From: Hydrogenophaga pseudoflava
GTDB taxonomy: Bacteria; Pseudomonadota; Gammaproteobacteria; Burkholderiales; Burkholderiaceae_C
Assembly (NCBI RefSeq): GCF_031020795.1
Contig: NZ_JAVHJP010000004.1
Location: 378,073 to 442,072 of the forward strand
Length of the DNA stretch: 64,000 nucleotides
Direction of reading: 5' to 3'
Positions 7,744-16,426 of this stretch are shown in pieces. Position numbers and translations under genes: made by a program. Under the pieces are notes generated by a model, which was not told the DNA's origin, did not search any database, and saw nothing but the letters and a program-made list of their open reading frames with translations. Position 1 is the first letter of the stretch; each line of letters starts with the position of its first letter.

Positions 7744-8457
7744 ATGGATAGGATGCCGGTCATGCCGCTGTCCACCACACCCTCCCTCGACACCCAGAGC
7801 CCGCTGCCGAGCGGCGACTCGGTGTCCCGCAAGGCCCGCTTCTGGGACCGCATCGCGCGCAAGTACGCGGCCGACCCGATTGCCGACATGCCGGGTTACG
7901 AGGCCACGCTGCGGCGCGTGCAGGGTCTCCTGACCCGGGAGATGAACGTGCTGGAAATCGGCTGCGGCACCGGCAGCACCGCGCTGCGCCTCGCGCCGTT
8001 CACGCGGCGCCTGCTGGCCACCGACGTGTCGGCCGGCATGATCGCCATCGCCCGCGAGAAGCTGGCGGCCGAGCCCATCCCGCAGCTGGCGTTTGCGCTG
8101 GCCGACGCCGACGCGCCCGCGATCGGCCCGGGCGACTACGACGCGGTGCTGGCCTTCAACCTGCTGCACCTGGTGAGCGACCTGGACGGCGCGCTGGCCT
8201 TGGCGGTGCAGGCTCTGAAGCCGGGCGGCCGGCTGATTTCCAAGACCGCCTGTGTGGCCGAGATGAACCCGCTGATCCGCTGGCTGGCGATTCCGGTGAT
8301 GCAGGCCATCGGCAAGGCGCCCCACGTGCTCCTGTTCGACGCAGACACGCTGCAGGCCGCCATGGTGCGCCAGGGCCTGGTGATCGAGGCGGTCGAGCGC
8401 CACGGCACCAAGGGCAAAGACATCCGCGTCTTCATCGTGGCCCGCAAGCCGGGCTGA
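7744..8457 (+). CDS. Class I SAM-dependent methyltransferase
   Basis: A methyltransferase of up to 237 residues. Motif I is NVLEIGCGTGSTALRLAP, followed by LATDVSAGMIAIAREK (acidic residue contacting SAM), DYDAVLAFNLLHLV and LKPGGRLISKT. The N-terminal RKARFWDRIARKYAADPIAD resembles small-molecule or quinone-type methyltransferases. The substrate is unknown. Start codons at 7744, 7753 and 7762 are all possible. It is divergent from the LysR gene and may be its target. Confidence 0.88.
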   Translation: MDRMPVMPLSTTPSLDTQSPLPSGDSVSRKARFWDRIARKYAADPIADMPGYEATLRRVQGLLTREMNVLEIGCGTGSTALRLAPFTRRLLATDVSAGMIAIAREKLAAEPIPQLAFALADADAPAIGPGDYDAVLAFNLLHLVSDLDGALALAVQALKPGGRLISKTACVAEMNPLIRWLAIPVMQAIGKAPHVLLFDADTLQAAMVRQGLVIEAVERHGTKGKDIRVFIVARKPG

Positions 8458-8569
8458 GCTTCTCCCGCTTTCCTCTACCACCACCCACCCGTTCCGGGCG
8501 GGGCGCCGGTCGCCCTGCCGGGGGGCGTTCGTCCGCGTTTTTCGTTTCGATCACCACAGGAGCTGTTTC

Positions 8570-9124
8570 ATGCCACGCCTTCGCCCGCTGCCCGGCCTTG
8601 CACGCCGCCCCGCCACCGTTCTGGTGCTGCTCTCCGCCCTGGCCCTGGGGGCTTGCGGGGGCGGGGGCGGCGACGACACGCCCGACGGCGGCTCGGGCGG
8701 GGAGACGCCCTCGGCGTCCCTCAGCGCGCTGGCGGGCGACTGGGTGCAGAAGGGCTGCGTGACCACCGGCGGCCAGTCGTACAAGAAGATGCTGCGCGCC
8801 CGCGTGACGGGCGCGAACACGCTGGACTACTACGAAGGCGTGTTCACCTTCGGCGGCAGCGAATGCGCCGGCGGCGGGCGCCTGACCGGCCCGTCCAAGC
8901 TGGGCACGCTGAGCTTCGACCGTTCCGAGGCGGGCGCCGGCGTGGCCGCGCACTGGGGCGTGTACCGCACCGTCATCGGCACGCGCCACGGCGCCATCTG
9001 GGCGCTGCGCTCGCCGCCGCTGCTGTGCCTGCTGGGCGACGAGATCCCAAGCATCCAGCCCACGCTGTCGGCGGTGTCGGCCAGCCTGGCGACCGTGCCC
9101 GCCGACAACTGTTTTGTCCGATGA
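8570..9124 (+). CDS. Lipoprotein of unknown function
   Basis: A 184-residue exported lipoprotein. A basic N-terminus is followed by a hydrophobic stretch ending LALGACGGGG, with a clear lipobox and a glycine/acidic linker. The mature part (LAGDWVQKGCVTTGGQSYKKML, later GVFTFGGSECAG) has four cysteines and looks like a small beta-sheet domain. I do not recognise a family. It begins a same-strand run of exported-protein genes that reaches the carotenoid-oxygenase gene. Confidence 0.75.
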   Translation: MPRLRPLPGLARRPATVLVLLSALALGACGGGGGDDTPDGGSGGETPSASLSALAGDWVQKGCVTTGGQSYKKMLRARVTGANTLDYYEGVFTFGGSECAGGGRLTGPSKLGTLSFDRSEAGAGVAAHWGVYRTVIGTRHGAIWALRSPPLLCLLGDEIPSIQPTLSAVSASLATVPADNCFVR

Positions 9125-9149
9125 ACCTTGCCCACCCTTGGAGCCTTTG

Positions 9150-9530
9150 ATGCACCTTCGATCTTTCGTCCCCGCCGCCGCCGTCCTGGCCTTGCTCACC
9201 GGCTGCGCCGCCACCATCGACCAGAGCGGCCTGGAGCAGCGCACCGCTCAGGCCATCGGCCGCACCGTGGGCCAGTTCACCATCAGCGACCGCTCGGAAG
9301 AAACCGGCGGCCGCATCAACTACAGCGTGCAGACCCGCGACGGCGCGGCCTACCGCTGCTACCTCTACGGGGTCACCGGCTTCCAGAAGGCCATGAGCTT
9401 CGGTCAGATTCCGAACTCCGACGCCATCTGCACCGCCATGGTGGGCAGCAAGGGCAGTGCGCCCGCCGCAGCGCCCAAGGCCACGGGCCCCGAGTGCAAC
9501 GCGCTGCTGCGCGCGGCCGGGCGCTGCTGA
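9150..9530 (+). CDS. Small lipoprotein of unknown function
   Basis: A 126-residue lipoprotein, with the signal MHLRSFVPAAAVLALLTGCAA giving a lipobox cysteine at residue 19. The mature domain contains GRTVGQFTISDRSEETGGRINYSV and three later cysteines. The family is unknown. It follows the previous lipoprotein by 25 bases and precedes a BamE-like protein by 20 bases, suggesting one transcript. Confidence 0.75.
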   Translation: MHLRSFVPAAAVLALLTGCAATIDQSGLEQRTAQAIGRTVGQFTISDRSEETGGRINYSVQTRDGAAYRCYLYGVTGFQKAMSFGQIPNSDAICTAMVGSKGSAPAAAPKATGPECNALLRAAGRC

Positions 9531-9550
9531 ACCCGCTGAAGGAGCGAGCG

Positions 9551-9844
9551 ATGAACGTCCGGAAACTCGCCGCACTGGCCCTGCTGGCGCTGGCCAGCGC
9601 GTCCGCTGTGCCGGCAGAGCCCGATGCCGCCGAGCGCAAGTTCATCCGCCAGGGCATGGGGGAAGGCGAGGTGGTGCTGAAGATCGGCCCACCGGACCAC
9701 GAGGCCGTGCACCGCGCCGTGCGGGGGCAGCCCGAAGAGAAGTCCTGGACCTACTTCCCCCATCCCCGCGACCCGCAGACCCTGACCGTCATCCGCTTCC
9801 ACGCGGGACGGGTCGCCGAGGTGGAACGCAAGATTTCGCGCTGA
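9551..9844 (+). CDS. Small exported BamE/SmpA-like protein
   Basis: A 97-residue protein with a signal peptide (LAALALLALASASAVPA). Its mature part, FIRQGMGEGEVVLKIGPPDHE and then a short beta hairpin ending TVIRFHAGRVAEVERKI, has the layout of BamE/OmlA-like or DUF2845 domains, in which an RxGMxxxEV-GxPD helix-turn is conserved. No lipobox is visible. It begins after a GGAG site at 9541. Its stop overlaps a possible upstream ATG of the next gene. Confidence 0.65.
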   Translation: MNVRKLAALALLALASASAVPAEPDAAERKFIRQGMGEGEVVLKIGPPDHEAVHRAVRGQPEEKSWTYFPHPRDPQTLTVIRFHAGRVAEVERKISR

Positions 9845-9864
9845 TGCGCGGTGAAAGGACCTTG

Positions 9865-10272
9865 ATGAAAGCAGCCCTTGCATGCGCCGCGCTGGCGATG
9901 CCGATGGTGGCGGTTGCGGCCGAACTGCGCGTGACGGTGAGCAACGGCCCCAGCGCCCCTGCCACGCTCTACCTCGCCGTGTTCGACGGTGCCGAGGCGT
10001 TTGCCAGCGGCCAGGCCGTGTGGTCGCAGAAGGTGGAGATGGTCGACGGTGCGGCGCAGTGGGTGTTCAGTGGTGTGCCGCCGGGGCGCTACGCGGTGAA
10101 GTCCTTCGCCGATGAAAACGGCAACGCGAAACTGGACACCAACCTGTTCGGTCTGCCCGTCGAACGCTACGGCTTCTCGAACAACGCGCGGGGCCGCATG
10201 GGGCCGCCGGGCTTCGAGGCGGCGGCGGTGGAGGTGGACGCTGACCGCAGCATCAGCGTCGAGCTGAAGTGA
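9865..10272 (+). CDS. DUF2141 family exported protein
   Basis: A 135-residue protein with a signal peptide (MKAALACAALAMPMVAVAA) and a DUF2141 domain: LYLAVFDGAEAF, then FSGVPPGRYAVKSFADENGNAKLDTNLFGLPVERYGFSNNAR split across the core. DUF2141 genes often sit beside carotenoid genes, as here, where a carotenoid oxygenase follows. The ATG at 9865 was chosen because of its AAAGGACC ribosome site. An ATG at 9844 overlapping the previous stop would add seven residues. Confidence 0.85.
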   Translation: MKAALACAALAMPMVAVAAELRVTVSNGPSAPATLYLAVFDGAEAFASGQAVWSQKVEMVDGAAQWVFSGVPPGRYAVKSFADENGNAKLDTNLFGLPVERYGFSNNARGRMGPPGFEAAAVEVDADRSISVELK

Positions 10273-10283
10273 CGAGGCCCCAC

Positions 10284-11843
10284 ATGCAACGCCGTGAGCT
10301 CCTGACCCGGGCGCTGACCCTCGGGGCTGTTCCCTGGCTGGCGCCGATGGTGTCGCGCGCCGCGGAACCGGAGAACTGGCAGGCACAGTTCGCCGCGTCG
10401 CGCGAACCCTGGGCCCCGGCCTTTGCCACACCGGCCGGCGACTACCCGCTGACCAAGGCCAGGGTGCGCGGGCGCTTTCCCGACGCAGTGACCGGCACGC
10501 TCTACCGCAACGGGCCGGCGGGCCACGATCTCGGCGGCGAGCGCTACCACCACTGGTTCGACGGCGACGGCATGGTGCAGCGCTTCGTGATCGAAGGCAC
10601 CGAGGTGCACCACCAGGGGCGCTACGTGGCGACCGCCAAGTGGGTGGCCGAGATGAAGGCCGGGCGGCGGCTCACCGAAGGCTTCGGCACCGTGTTCAGT
10701 GGGCGCGACGAAGTGAGCGCGCCCGACGACATGAACGTGGCCAACATCGGCGTGCTGCCGCTGGGCGGCGAGCTGCTGGCGCTGTGGGAGGGCGGTTCCG
10801 CGACCCGGCTCGACCTGCGCACGCTGCAGACGCGCGGACCCAAGACCTGGCGCGCCGATCTCGCGGGCGCGCCGTTCTCGGCCCACCCGCGCACCGAGCC
10901 CGACGGCACGGTCTGGAACTTCGGCGTCTATGCGCAGCGCAGCCTGCTGCTGCTCTACGAGATCGCGCCAGACGGCGCGCTGCGGCGGGCCGACGCCCTG
11001 GCGCTGGGCGAGACGCCACTGGTGCACGACTTCGTGGTCACGGAGAAACACCTGGTGTTCCTGCTGCCACCGCTGGTGTACGACGCACAGCGCCGGGCCG
11101 CGGGTGCGAGCGTGCTGGACGCGCACGTGTGGCGGCCCGGGCGCGGCCTGCGCGCACTGGTGATTGACAAGGCCGACTGGGCGCGGCGGCAGGAGTTTCG
11201 CCTGCCCCCGGGCTTCCTGTTCCACCTGGGCAATGCCTGGGAAGAAGAGACGGCGAGCGGCACCGTGATCCACCTGGACTTCGCGCGTTCGGACGACGCG
11301 CGTGGCCTGCTGGTGGACACGCGCGAGCTGATGCGCGGCCGCGCGGGCGGCACGCCGGGGCCGCGGCTGACGGTGGTGGAACTGCGGCTTCGCAGCGGCG
11401 AGGCCACGCAGACCGACCTGGGCATTGAGGCGGAGTTTCCGGTGATCGACCCGCGGCGCGTGGGCCGGCAGCACCGCCAGGTGTTCCACGCGACGGGCAC
11501 GCCCGGCGGGCTGCCGCTGTGGAACGCCATCGCGGCCACCGACGTGACGACCGGCGCTTCGCAGCGCTACAGCCACGGCCCTCAGACCATCGTGGAAGAA
11601 CACCTGTTCGTGCCCGACGGTTCAGGCCCGGGCTGGCTGATCGGCACCGTGCACGACCTGGCGCAGAAGAAGACCGTGCTGTCCTGCTTCGCAGCCGACG
11701 CCTTGAGAGATGGCCCGGTGGCGCAGGCCACGCTCCCGTATGCGCTGCCGCTGGGTCTGCACGGTGCGTTCGTGTCGGAGCCGCGGCTGGCCGATGGGGT
11801 GGTTTGTGATCGGACCGATTGCCAACGCGCCAGGGCCGCCTGA
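10284..11843 (+). CDS. Carotenoid oxygenase (RPE65) family protein with twin-arginine signal
   Basis: A 519-residue non-haem iron oxygenase-like protein. The N-terminus MQRRELLTRALTLGAVPWL is a twin-arginine-type signal, so it probably folds before export. Four family histidine ligands are visible in order: FSAHPRT, LVHDFVV, LFHLGNAWEE and GLHGAFV near the end. Family members cleave carotenoid or stilbene double bonds. After GLHGAFV the last 20 or so residues (DRTDCQRARAA) look unlike the family, and the gene's 3' end lies on top of the 3' end of the patatin gene on the other strand. The ATG at 10284 fits the signal peptide. Confidence 0.88.
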   Translation: MQRRELLTRALTLGAVPWLAPMVSRAAEPENWQAQFAASREPWAPAFATPAGDYPLTKARVRGRFPDAVTGTLYRNGPAGHDLGGERYHHWFDGDGMVQRFVIEGTEVHHQGRYVATAKWVAEMKAGRRLTEGFGTVFSGRDEVSAPDDMNVANIGVLPLGGELLALWEGGSATRLDLRTLQTRGPKTWRADLAGAPFSAHPRTEPDGTVWNFGVYAQRSLLLLYEIAPDGALRRADALALGETPLVHDFVVTEKHLVFLLPPLVYDAQRRAAGASVLDAHVWRPGRGLRALVIDKADWARRQEFRLPPGFLFHLGNAWEEETASGTVIHLDFARSDDARGLLVDTRELMRGRAGGTPGPRLTVVELRLRSGEATQTDLGIEAEFPVIDPRRVGRQHRQVFHATGTPGGLPLWNAIAATDVTTGASQRYSHGPQTIVEEHLFVPDGSGPGWLIGTVHDLAQKKTVLSCFAADALRDGPVAQATLPYALPLGLHGAFVSEPRLADGVVCDRTDCQRARAA

Positions 11844-12718
11844 GTGGCGCTGTACCCCGACTCAATCGCCCGCTCCTGTGAGGCGCGGTCGGACATGCCC
11901 GGTGCTTCCACCGCGGGCTCGACCAGCACATCGGCCTCGGCCTTCTCCTGCGTGGCGATCAGGCAGCTCTGGGTCTGCAGGACCTTGCCGAGAATGGATG
12001 GCGCGTTCACGGCGGTCGTCCGCGGGCTCTGGCAATAGATGTCCACGGCGATCACGATGTCGGCGCCCATGGCGCGGGCCATCCGCACCGGCACCAGGCT
12101 GGTGACGCCTCCGTCGATCAGGTGCCCACCCGGGTACGCCACCGGCACCTGTGCGCCTGGCACGGCCGAAGAAGCCTGAATGACCCGCCCGGCCGAGCCC
12201 CGGGCCAGCAGCACGGCTTGTGCGCTCTGGAGGTCGGTGGCGACGGCGGCAAACCGGAGCGGGAAGTCCTCGATGCGGGTGCCGCCGACGACGGTGTCGA
12301 CCCAGTGCGCCAGCCTGTCGCCGCGGATCAGTCCGCCGGGTTGCCAGGTGAAGTCGAGCAGCGACGACACCTTCACGGCGAGCGCCGCCTGCCGGATCTG
12401 CTCCACGCTCAGGCCGCTGGCGTAGGCCGCCCCCACGACCGAGCCTGCCGACGTGCCGACCACGATGTCGGGGCGCAGGCCGGCCTCTTCGAGCGCTTGC
12501 AGGGCGCCGATGTGGGCGAACCCGCGCAACCCGCCACCGCCCAGTGCAACCGCCACCGTCGGGCCGTGCGCGCGGGCGGGTGTCTGGCGCTGGATGCCGG
12601 ACAGTGCTTGCGGCTGCAGGTCGGCTGTCGCAGGCGGTCCGCCGGATGCGCATCCCGACTGCAGCAGGGCGGCAAGCACCGCCGCTCCCAGGCCAAGGGC
12701 TTTCAGTGGCGTCTTCAT
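11582..12718 (-). CDS. Patatin-like phospholipase lipoprotein with an antisense-derived tail
   Basis: A 378-residue protein. Residues 1-23 form a lipoprotein signal (LLQSGC). A patatin domain follows, with GGGGLRGFAHIG (oxyanion loop), GTSAGS (nucleophile Ser90) and LIDGGV (catalytic Asp). The domain ends near ALARWQ. The remaining 80 or so residues are read from the strand opposite the carotenoid oxygenase and are low-complexity in character, so they are probably not original. The start at 12718 fits the signal; 12739 is the longer alternative. It probably acts on lipids in the envelope as a serine hydrolase. It converges with the oxygenase and overlaps it by 262 bases. Confidence 0.82.
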   Translation of the reverse strand: MKTPLKALGLGAAVLAALLQSGCASGGPPATADLQPQALSGIQRQTPARAHGPTVAVALGGGGLRGFAHIGALQALEEAGLRPDIVVGTSAGSVVGAAYASGLSVEQIRQAALAVKVSSLLDFTWQPGGLIRGDRLAHWVDTVVGGTRIEDFPLRFAAVATDLQSAQAVLLARGSAGRVIQASSAVPGAQVPVAYPGGHLIDGGVTSLVPVRMARAMGADIVIAVDIYCQSPRTTAVNAPSILGKVLQTQSCLIATQEKAEADVLVEPAVEAPGMSDRASQERAIESGYSATQAALARWQSVRSQTTPSASRGSDTNAPCRPSGSAYGSVACATGPSLKASAAKQDSTVFFCARSCTVPISQPGPEPSGTNRCSSTMV

Positions 12719-12735
12719 GGCGGCGTGCCCTGGCA

Positions 12736-13521
12736 TCACACGGCGCAGGCGGGCTCGCGCTCCTCGCCAGCGAACAGGGGGCTGCGCGCCGCCAGCGCCA
12801 CGGCGTCGGCACCGGCCGGGTAGCGCAGCGTCGGGGCGCTGTCGTTCGCGGCCCGCCAGACCGCTTCGGCCACGTCGCGTTCGCTGGTCACCGCCGCGGG
12901 CTGTCCCAGCGCGGCGAAAACCGACTGGGCGTAGGGCGCGTAGGCCTCGGGCACGAGGCCTTGCATGCGTTCGGCGCCGTTGGCCGTGAACCGGGTGGTG
13001 GGCGCGTAGCCGGGCTCGACGAGTTTCACGCGCACGCCGAACGCGGCCAGTTCGAAGGCGAGCGAGGCGGTGAACCCCTCGATCGCGGTCTTGCTGGCGG
13101 TGTAGGCCGCCACCAGCGGCATGGGCGCGAGCGTGGCGCTGGAGGTTACGTTCACCACCAGGCCGGATCGGCGGGCGCGGAACTGCGGCAGCACGGCCTG
13201 TGTCATGGCCATGGTGCCGAAGGTGTTGGTCTCGAAGATGTCGTGCACGGTGGCCATGGGCGTGGCCTCGAAGGCGCCGAAGAGGCCCAGGCCGGCGTTG
13301 TTCACCAGCACGTCGATGGGGCCGGCGGCGTCCAGCGTGCGGGCGATGCTCTCGGGCTGCGTCACGTCCAGCGGCAGCACCCGCAGGCGGGGCGAGGCGG
13401 GCAGCAGGTCGGCGCGGGGGCGGCGCATGGTGGCCACCACCTGCCAGCCCTGGGCGTGGAAATGGCGGGCGGTTTCAAGGCCGTAGCCGGAAGAACAGCC
13501 GGTGATGAGTACGGTTTTCAT
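12736..13521 (-). CDS. Short-chain dehydrogenase/reductase
   Basis: A 261-residue classical SDR. TGCSSGYG is the cofactor-binding motif, NNAG and the YTASK catalytic Tyr/Lys pair are present, and a serine precedes them in NVTSSATL. The proline-glycine VEPGYAPT follows. This subtype is close to the SDRs that oxidise or reduce small carbonyl compounds or hydroxylated lipids. It is divergent from the frameshifted AraC gene, which is the likely regulator. It reads into the patatin gene with 17 bases between. Confidence 0.9.
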   Translation of the reverse strand: MKTVLITGCSSGYGLETARHFHAQGWQVVATMRRPRADLLPASPRLRVLPLDVTQPESIARTLDAAGPIDVLVNNAGLGLFGAFEATPMATVHDIFETNTFGTMAMTQAVLPQFRARRSGLVVNVTSSATLAPMPLVAAYTASKTAIEGFTASLAFELAAFGVRVKLVEPGYAPTTRFTANGAERMQGLVPEAYAPYAQSVFAALGQPAAVTSERDVAEAVWRAANDSAPTLRYPAGADAVALAARSPLFAGEEREPACAV

Positions 13522-13625
13522 GTCGGGACTCCTGTCGGGTTGGTTGAGGGATGGCGCAACGATATCGGGCGGAGTCCGGATTTAATACAATCAAAAGTCC
13601 ATTTTTAATTTGTATAAGTCCGAAG

Positions 13626-14541
13626 ATGGCCGATCCTCTTGCCGAAGTCATTGCCCTGATGCGCCCGCGCGCCGTCTTCTCCAAGGTGATCAGCGGCGCC
13701 GGCGCCTGGGCGGTCCGCTACTCGGCCTTCGGCCAGCCCAGCTTCTGCACGATGCTGGAAGGCGAGTGCGTGCTGGCGGTGGACCAGCAGGCGCCCGTCG
13801 AGCTCGCCGCGGGCGATTTCGTGCTGATGCCGGCCACGCCGGGGTTCACCCTGTCGGGCCGGGAACCGGCTGTGCCGGTGTTCCTCGACCCGCACGCTGC
13901 GCAGGGCGGCACGGGCGAGTTGCGCCACGGACGGCCGTCAGGGCCGCCGGAAGTGCGCATGCTCGGTGGCTACTTCGAGTTCGAATCGCCCGACGCCGCA
14001 CTGCTGGTCTCGCTGCTGCCGGTGCTGCTGCATGTGCGTGGCGTCGAGCGCCTGCCGGTGCTGGTGCAACTGGTCAGGGACGAGTCGCTCGACACCCGGC
14101 CCGGCCGCGAACTGGTGCTGAGCCGGCTGGTGGAGCTGCTGCTGATCGAGGCGCTGCGCTCGACCACGGGGGACGGCGCACCACCCGGCCTGCTGCGCGG
14201 ACTGGCCGATGCGCGCGTGGCGATGGGGCTGCGCCTGATGCACGAGACCCCGGCGCGCACCTGGACCGTGGATGCACTGGCCAGGGAGGCCGCACTGTCG
14301 CGCTCCACGTTCTTCGAGCGGTTCTCGCGCGCCGTCGGAATGCCGCCGATGGAATACCTGCTGGCATGGCGCATGGCGCATGGCCCTGGCCAAGGACCTG
14401 CTCGGGCGCCGTGGTGTGGCGATTGCGGACGTGGCCGAGCGCGTGGGTTACAGCTCCGCCAGCACGTTCAGCACTGCGTTCAGCCGCCATGTCGGGCAGC
14501 CGCCCGGCCAGTACGTGCGTGGGCTGGCGGCGGCGGACTGA
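13626..14541 (+). pseudogene. AraC-family regulator, frameshifted by a tandem heptamer
   Basis: Residues up to LLAWRMA read in one frame: an N-terminal cupin-like sensor (AVRYSAFGQPSFCTMLEG) and the first helix-turn-helix (TVDALAREAALSRSTFFERF). The second helix-turn-helix (ALAKDLLGRR, VAERVGYSSASTFSTAFSRH) and stop are in another frame. The break is at 14365-14384, where CATGGCG occurs in nearly three tandem copies. Removing one unit restores LAWRMALAKDLL and a 302-residue protein of normal length. Either the gene is inactive in this strain or the repeat slips and switches it. A sequencing error is the alternative. It is divergent from the SDR at 13521. Confidence 0.85.
14365..14384. repeat. 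Tandem CATGGCG heptamer, 2.9 copies
   Basis: Units lie at 14365-14371, 14372-14378 and 14379-14384 (last one partial). Seven is not a multiple of three, so gain or loss of one unit shifts the AraC reading frame. With one unit fewer the protein is intact. Confidence 0.9.
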
Positions 14542-14542
14542 A

Positions 14543-15403
14543 TCAGCGCGCCCGCACGCCGAGCACCCCGCACACCGCGATCAGCGCGATGCCCAGCACG
14601 GTCCACACGTCGGGGGCGTAGCCGAACACCACCCAGCCGGCCAGCGTGGCGAACGCGATCTGGGTGTACATGTAGGGCGTGATGCGCGAGGCGGGCGCCT
14701 TCTGGTAGCCCTTGATCATGAAGTAGTGGCCGAGCGAGCCGAACACCCCGATCAGCCCGACCAGCAGCCACAGCATCGGGTCCTGCATCGGCGCCCAGCT
14801 CCAGGGCAGGGCCACGGTGCCGAACACCAGGCCGGTCAGGCCGGTGTAGAAGTGCATGGTGCCGGGGTCTTCGGTCTTGACCATCTTGCTGGTGACGATC
14901 TGGTAGAGCGCGTTGATGACCACCAGCAGCAGCGGCAGGAACATGCCGATGTTCAGGTCGCTGCCCTTGGGGCGCACCACGATGAGTGCGCCGGTGAGGC
15001 CGCCGGCCACCAGTAGCCAGGTGAGCGCGCTCACGTGTTCGCGCAGCAGCACCGCGGCCAGCAGGGTGATGACCAGCGGCACCAGCATGAGGATGGCGGT
15101 GAACTCGCCCACCGGCACATGCTGCAGGCTGATGTAGGCGACGGTGCCCGAGGTGACCATGAGCGCGCCGCGCAGCAGCTGCCACCAAGGGGCGCGGGTG
15201 ACGAACAGCGAGCGGCCCTGGCTGGGCCAGAGCATGGCGGCGGTCATGCCGGCCTGCACCACGAAACGCAGCCACACGGCCATCATCACAGGCACCACGC
15301 CGCCCACGTACTGGCTGGTGGTGTCGAGCAGGGCGAAGCAGGCGGTGGCAAGGATGGCCAGGGCGATGCCCCGGCCGGGGTGGGGGTAGTGGGGGTCGGA
15401 CAA
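14543..15403 (-). CDS. EamA/DMT-family membrane transporter
   Basis: A 286-residue protein with about ten membrane helices in two EamA repeats (first MAVWLRFVVQAGMTA, second in the half from LLVVINALYQIV). These carriers export or exchange metabolites and some import organic acids. It is the last gene of the minus-strand run dctQMP-aroQ-aroE, 25 bases behind the shikimate-dehydrogenase-like gene, so it probably handles a compound of that pathway. The start ATG at 15403 precedes a short polar segment and the first helix. Confidence 0.88.
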   Translation of the reverse strand: MSDPHYPHPGRGIALAILATACFALLDTTSQYVGGVVPVMMAVWLRFVVQAGMTAAMLWPSQGRSLFVTRAPWWQLLRGALMVTSGTVAYISLQHVPVGEFTAILMLVPLVITLLAAVLLREHVSALTWLLVAGGLTGALIVVRPKGSDLNIGMFLPLLLVVINALYQIVTSKMVKTEDPGTMHFYTGLTGLVFGTVALPWSWAPMQDPMLWLLVGLIGVFGSLGHYFMIKGYQKAPASRITPYMYTQIAFATLAGWVVFGYAPDVWTVLGIALIAVCGVLGVRAR

Positions 15404-15428
15404 CGCGGGGGCCGCGAGGGGCTCGCGG

Positions 15429-16262
15429 TCAGTAGCTCAGGCGGGCCACCGCGCGAAGCTCTTCGGCGCTGGTGGTGGGGAAGCCGAAGTATTCCAGATA
15501 GGCGGGAATCATCTCGAACAGCATGTCGGAACCCACTTGCACCTGACAGCCTCTGGCCGCGGCAGCGGTGAGGAAAGCGGTCATCTCGGTGCGCATCACC
15601 ACCTCGCCGACGAAGGTCCTGGCGTCCAGGCGCGAGACGTCCAGTGGCAGCGGATCGCCTTCGTTCATGCCCATGGGCGTGGCGTTGACGACGAGGTCGA
15701 AACCGGCCGGGTCGTTGCTTCCGGTCTTCACGTCGATGGCGGGGTAGTTGTCGCGGATGCGCTGGCCCAGGGCATCGGCCGAGGCGGTGTTCACGTCGTA
15801 GAGGCTGATGTGGGCGATGCCCGCGCCGGCCAGCGAGGCGGCGATGGCGCAGCCCACGCCGCCGCTGCCCACCACCAGCACGCGTGCACCGGCCAGCTTC
15901 AGTCCCTTGCGCAGCACGCCGCGCACGAATCCGGCACCGTCGAACTGGTCGCCCACGAGACGGCCGTCGGGCAGGCGCTTGACCGCGTTGCAGGCACCGG
16001 CCACGCGCACCGTGGGCGTCACCTCGTCGAGCAGGGCGACAGTGACCACCTTGTGCGGCATGGTGATGAGTGCGCCGCGGATGTTGGTGAGCGTGAACAC
16101 GCTCCTGAGAAAGGCCGGGTAGTCCTCGGGCTTGCAGCCGAAGGGCACCACCACCGCGTTGATCCCGTGCTTCTCGAAGAAGGGGTTGTAGATCATCGGC
16201 GACTTGAACGTGTGCGTCGGGTAGCCGATGTGGGCGATGAGTTCGGTGTTGCCGTTGATCAT
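15429..16262 (-). CDS. Shikimate-dehydrogenase-like oxidoreductase, variant substrate site
   Basis: A 277-residue AroE-family NAD(P)-dependent dehydrogenase. The catalytic Lys71 (ITMPHK) and Asp108 (DQFDGAGF) and the VVGSGGVG nucleotide loop are present. In the N-terminal substrate loop GYPTHTFKSP, the first of the two serines that hold the shikimate carboxylate in AroE is Phe19; the second is Ser21. The C-terminal glutamine that also contacts shikimate is a Met in DMLFEMIP. A related but different hydroxy-cyclic acid is therefore likely (inference). It lies downstream of TRAP genes and a dehydroquinase and upstream of an EamA carrier. Confidence 0.85.
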   Translation of the reverse strand: MINGNTELIAHIGYPTHTFKSPMIYNPFFEKHGINAVVVPFGCKPEDYPAFLRSVFTLTNIRGALITMPHKVVTVALLDEVTPTVRVAGACNAVKRLPDGRLVGDQFDGAGFVRGVLRKGLKLAGARVLVVGSGGVGCAIAASLAGAGIAHISLYDVNTASADALGQRIRDNYPAIDVKTGSNDPAGFDLVVNATPMGMNEGDPLPLDVSRLDARTFVGEVVMRTEMTAFLTAAAARGCQVQVGSDMLFEMIPAYLEYFGFPTTSAEELRAVARLSY

Positions 16263-16360
16263 GGTGGGCGGGACTGTAGGAGCGCGGGGCGCAGAACGGG
16301 CGGTATGGCGGGTTTGGTCTGTCTGCTCAGCGATCGCCCGTGTTCGTTAATCGCGCAGTT

Positions 16361-16376
16361 TGCGGGAAAACCCGCA
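16361..16376. other. Hairpin between aroQ and aroE-like genes
   Basis: TGCGGG-AAAA-CCCGCA forms a six-pair stem with a four-base loop. It lies in the 164-bp gap that interrupts an otherwise tightly packed operon. There is no T-tract, so it is not a classical terminator. It could slow transcription or protect RNA ends. Nothing else was seen in this gap. Confidence 0.4.
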
Positions 16377-16426
16377 TGCGTCGAAGACGCCGCGGATCGG
16401 TGCGTCAGGGCCTGTTCAGAGTCTCT

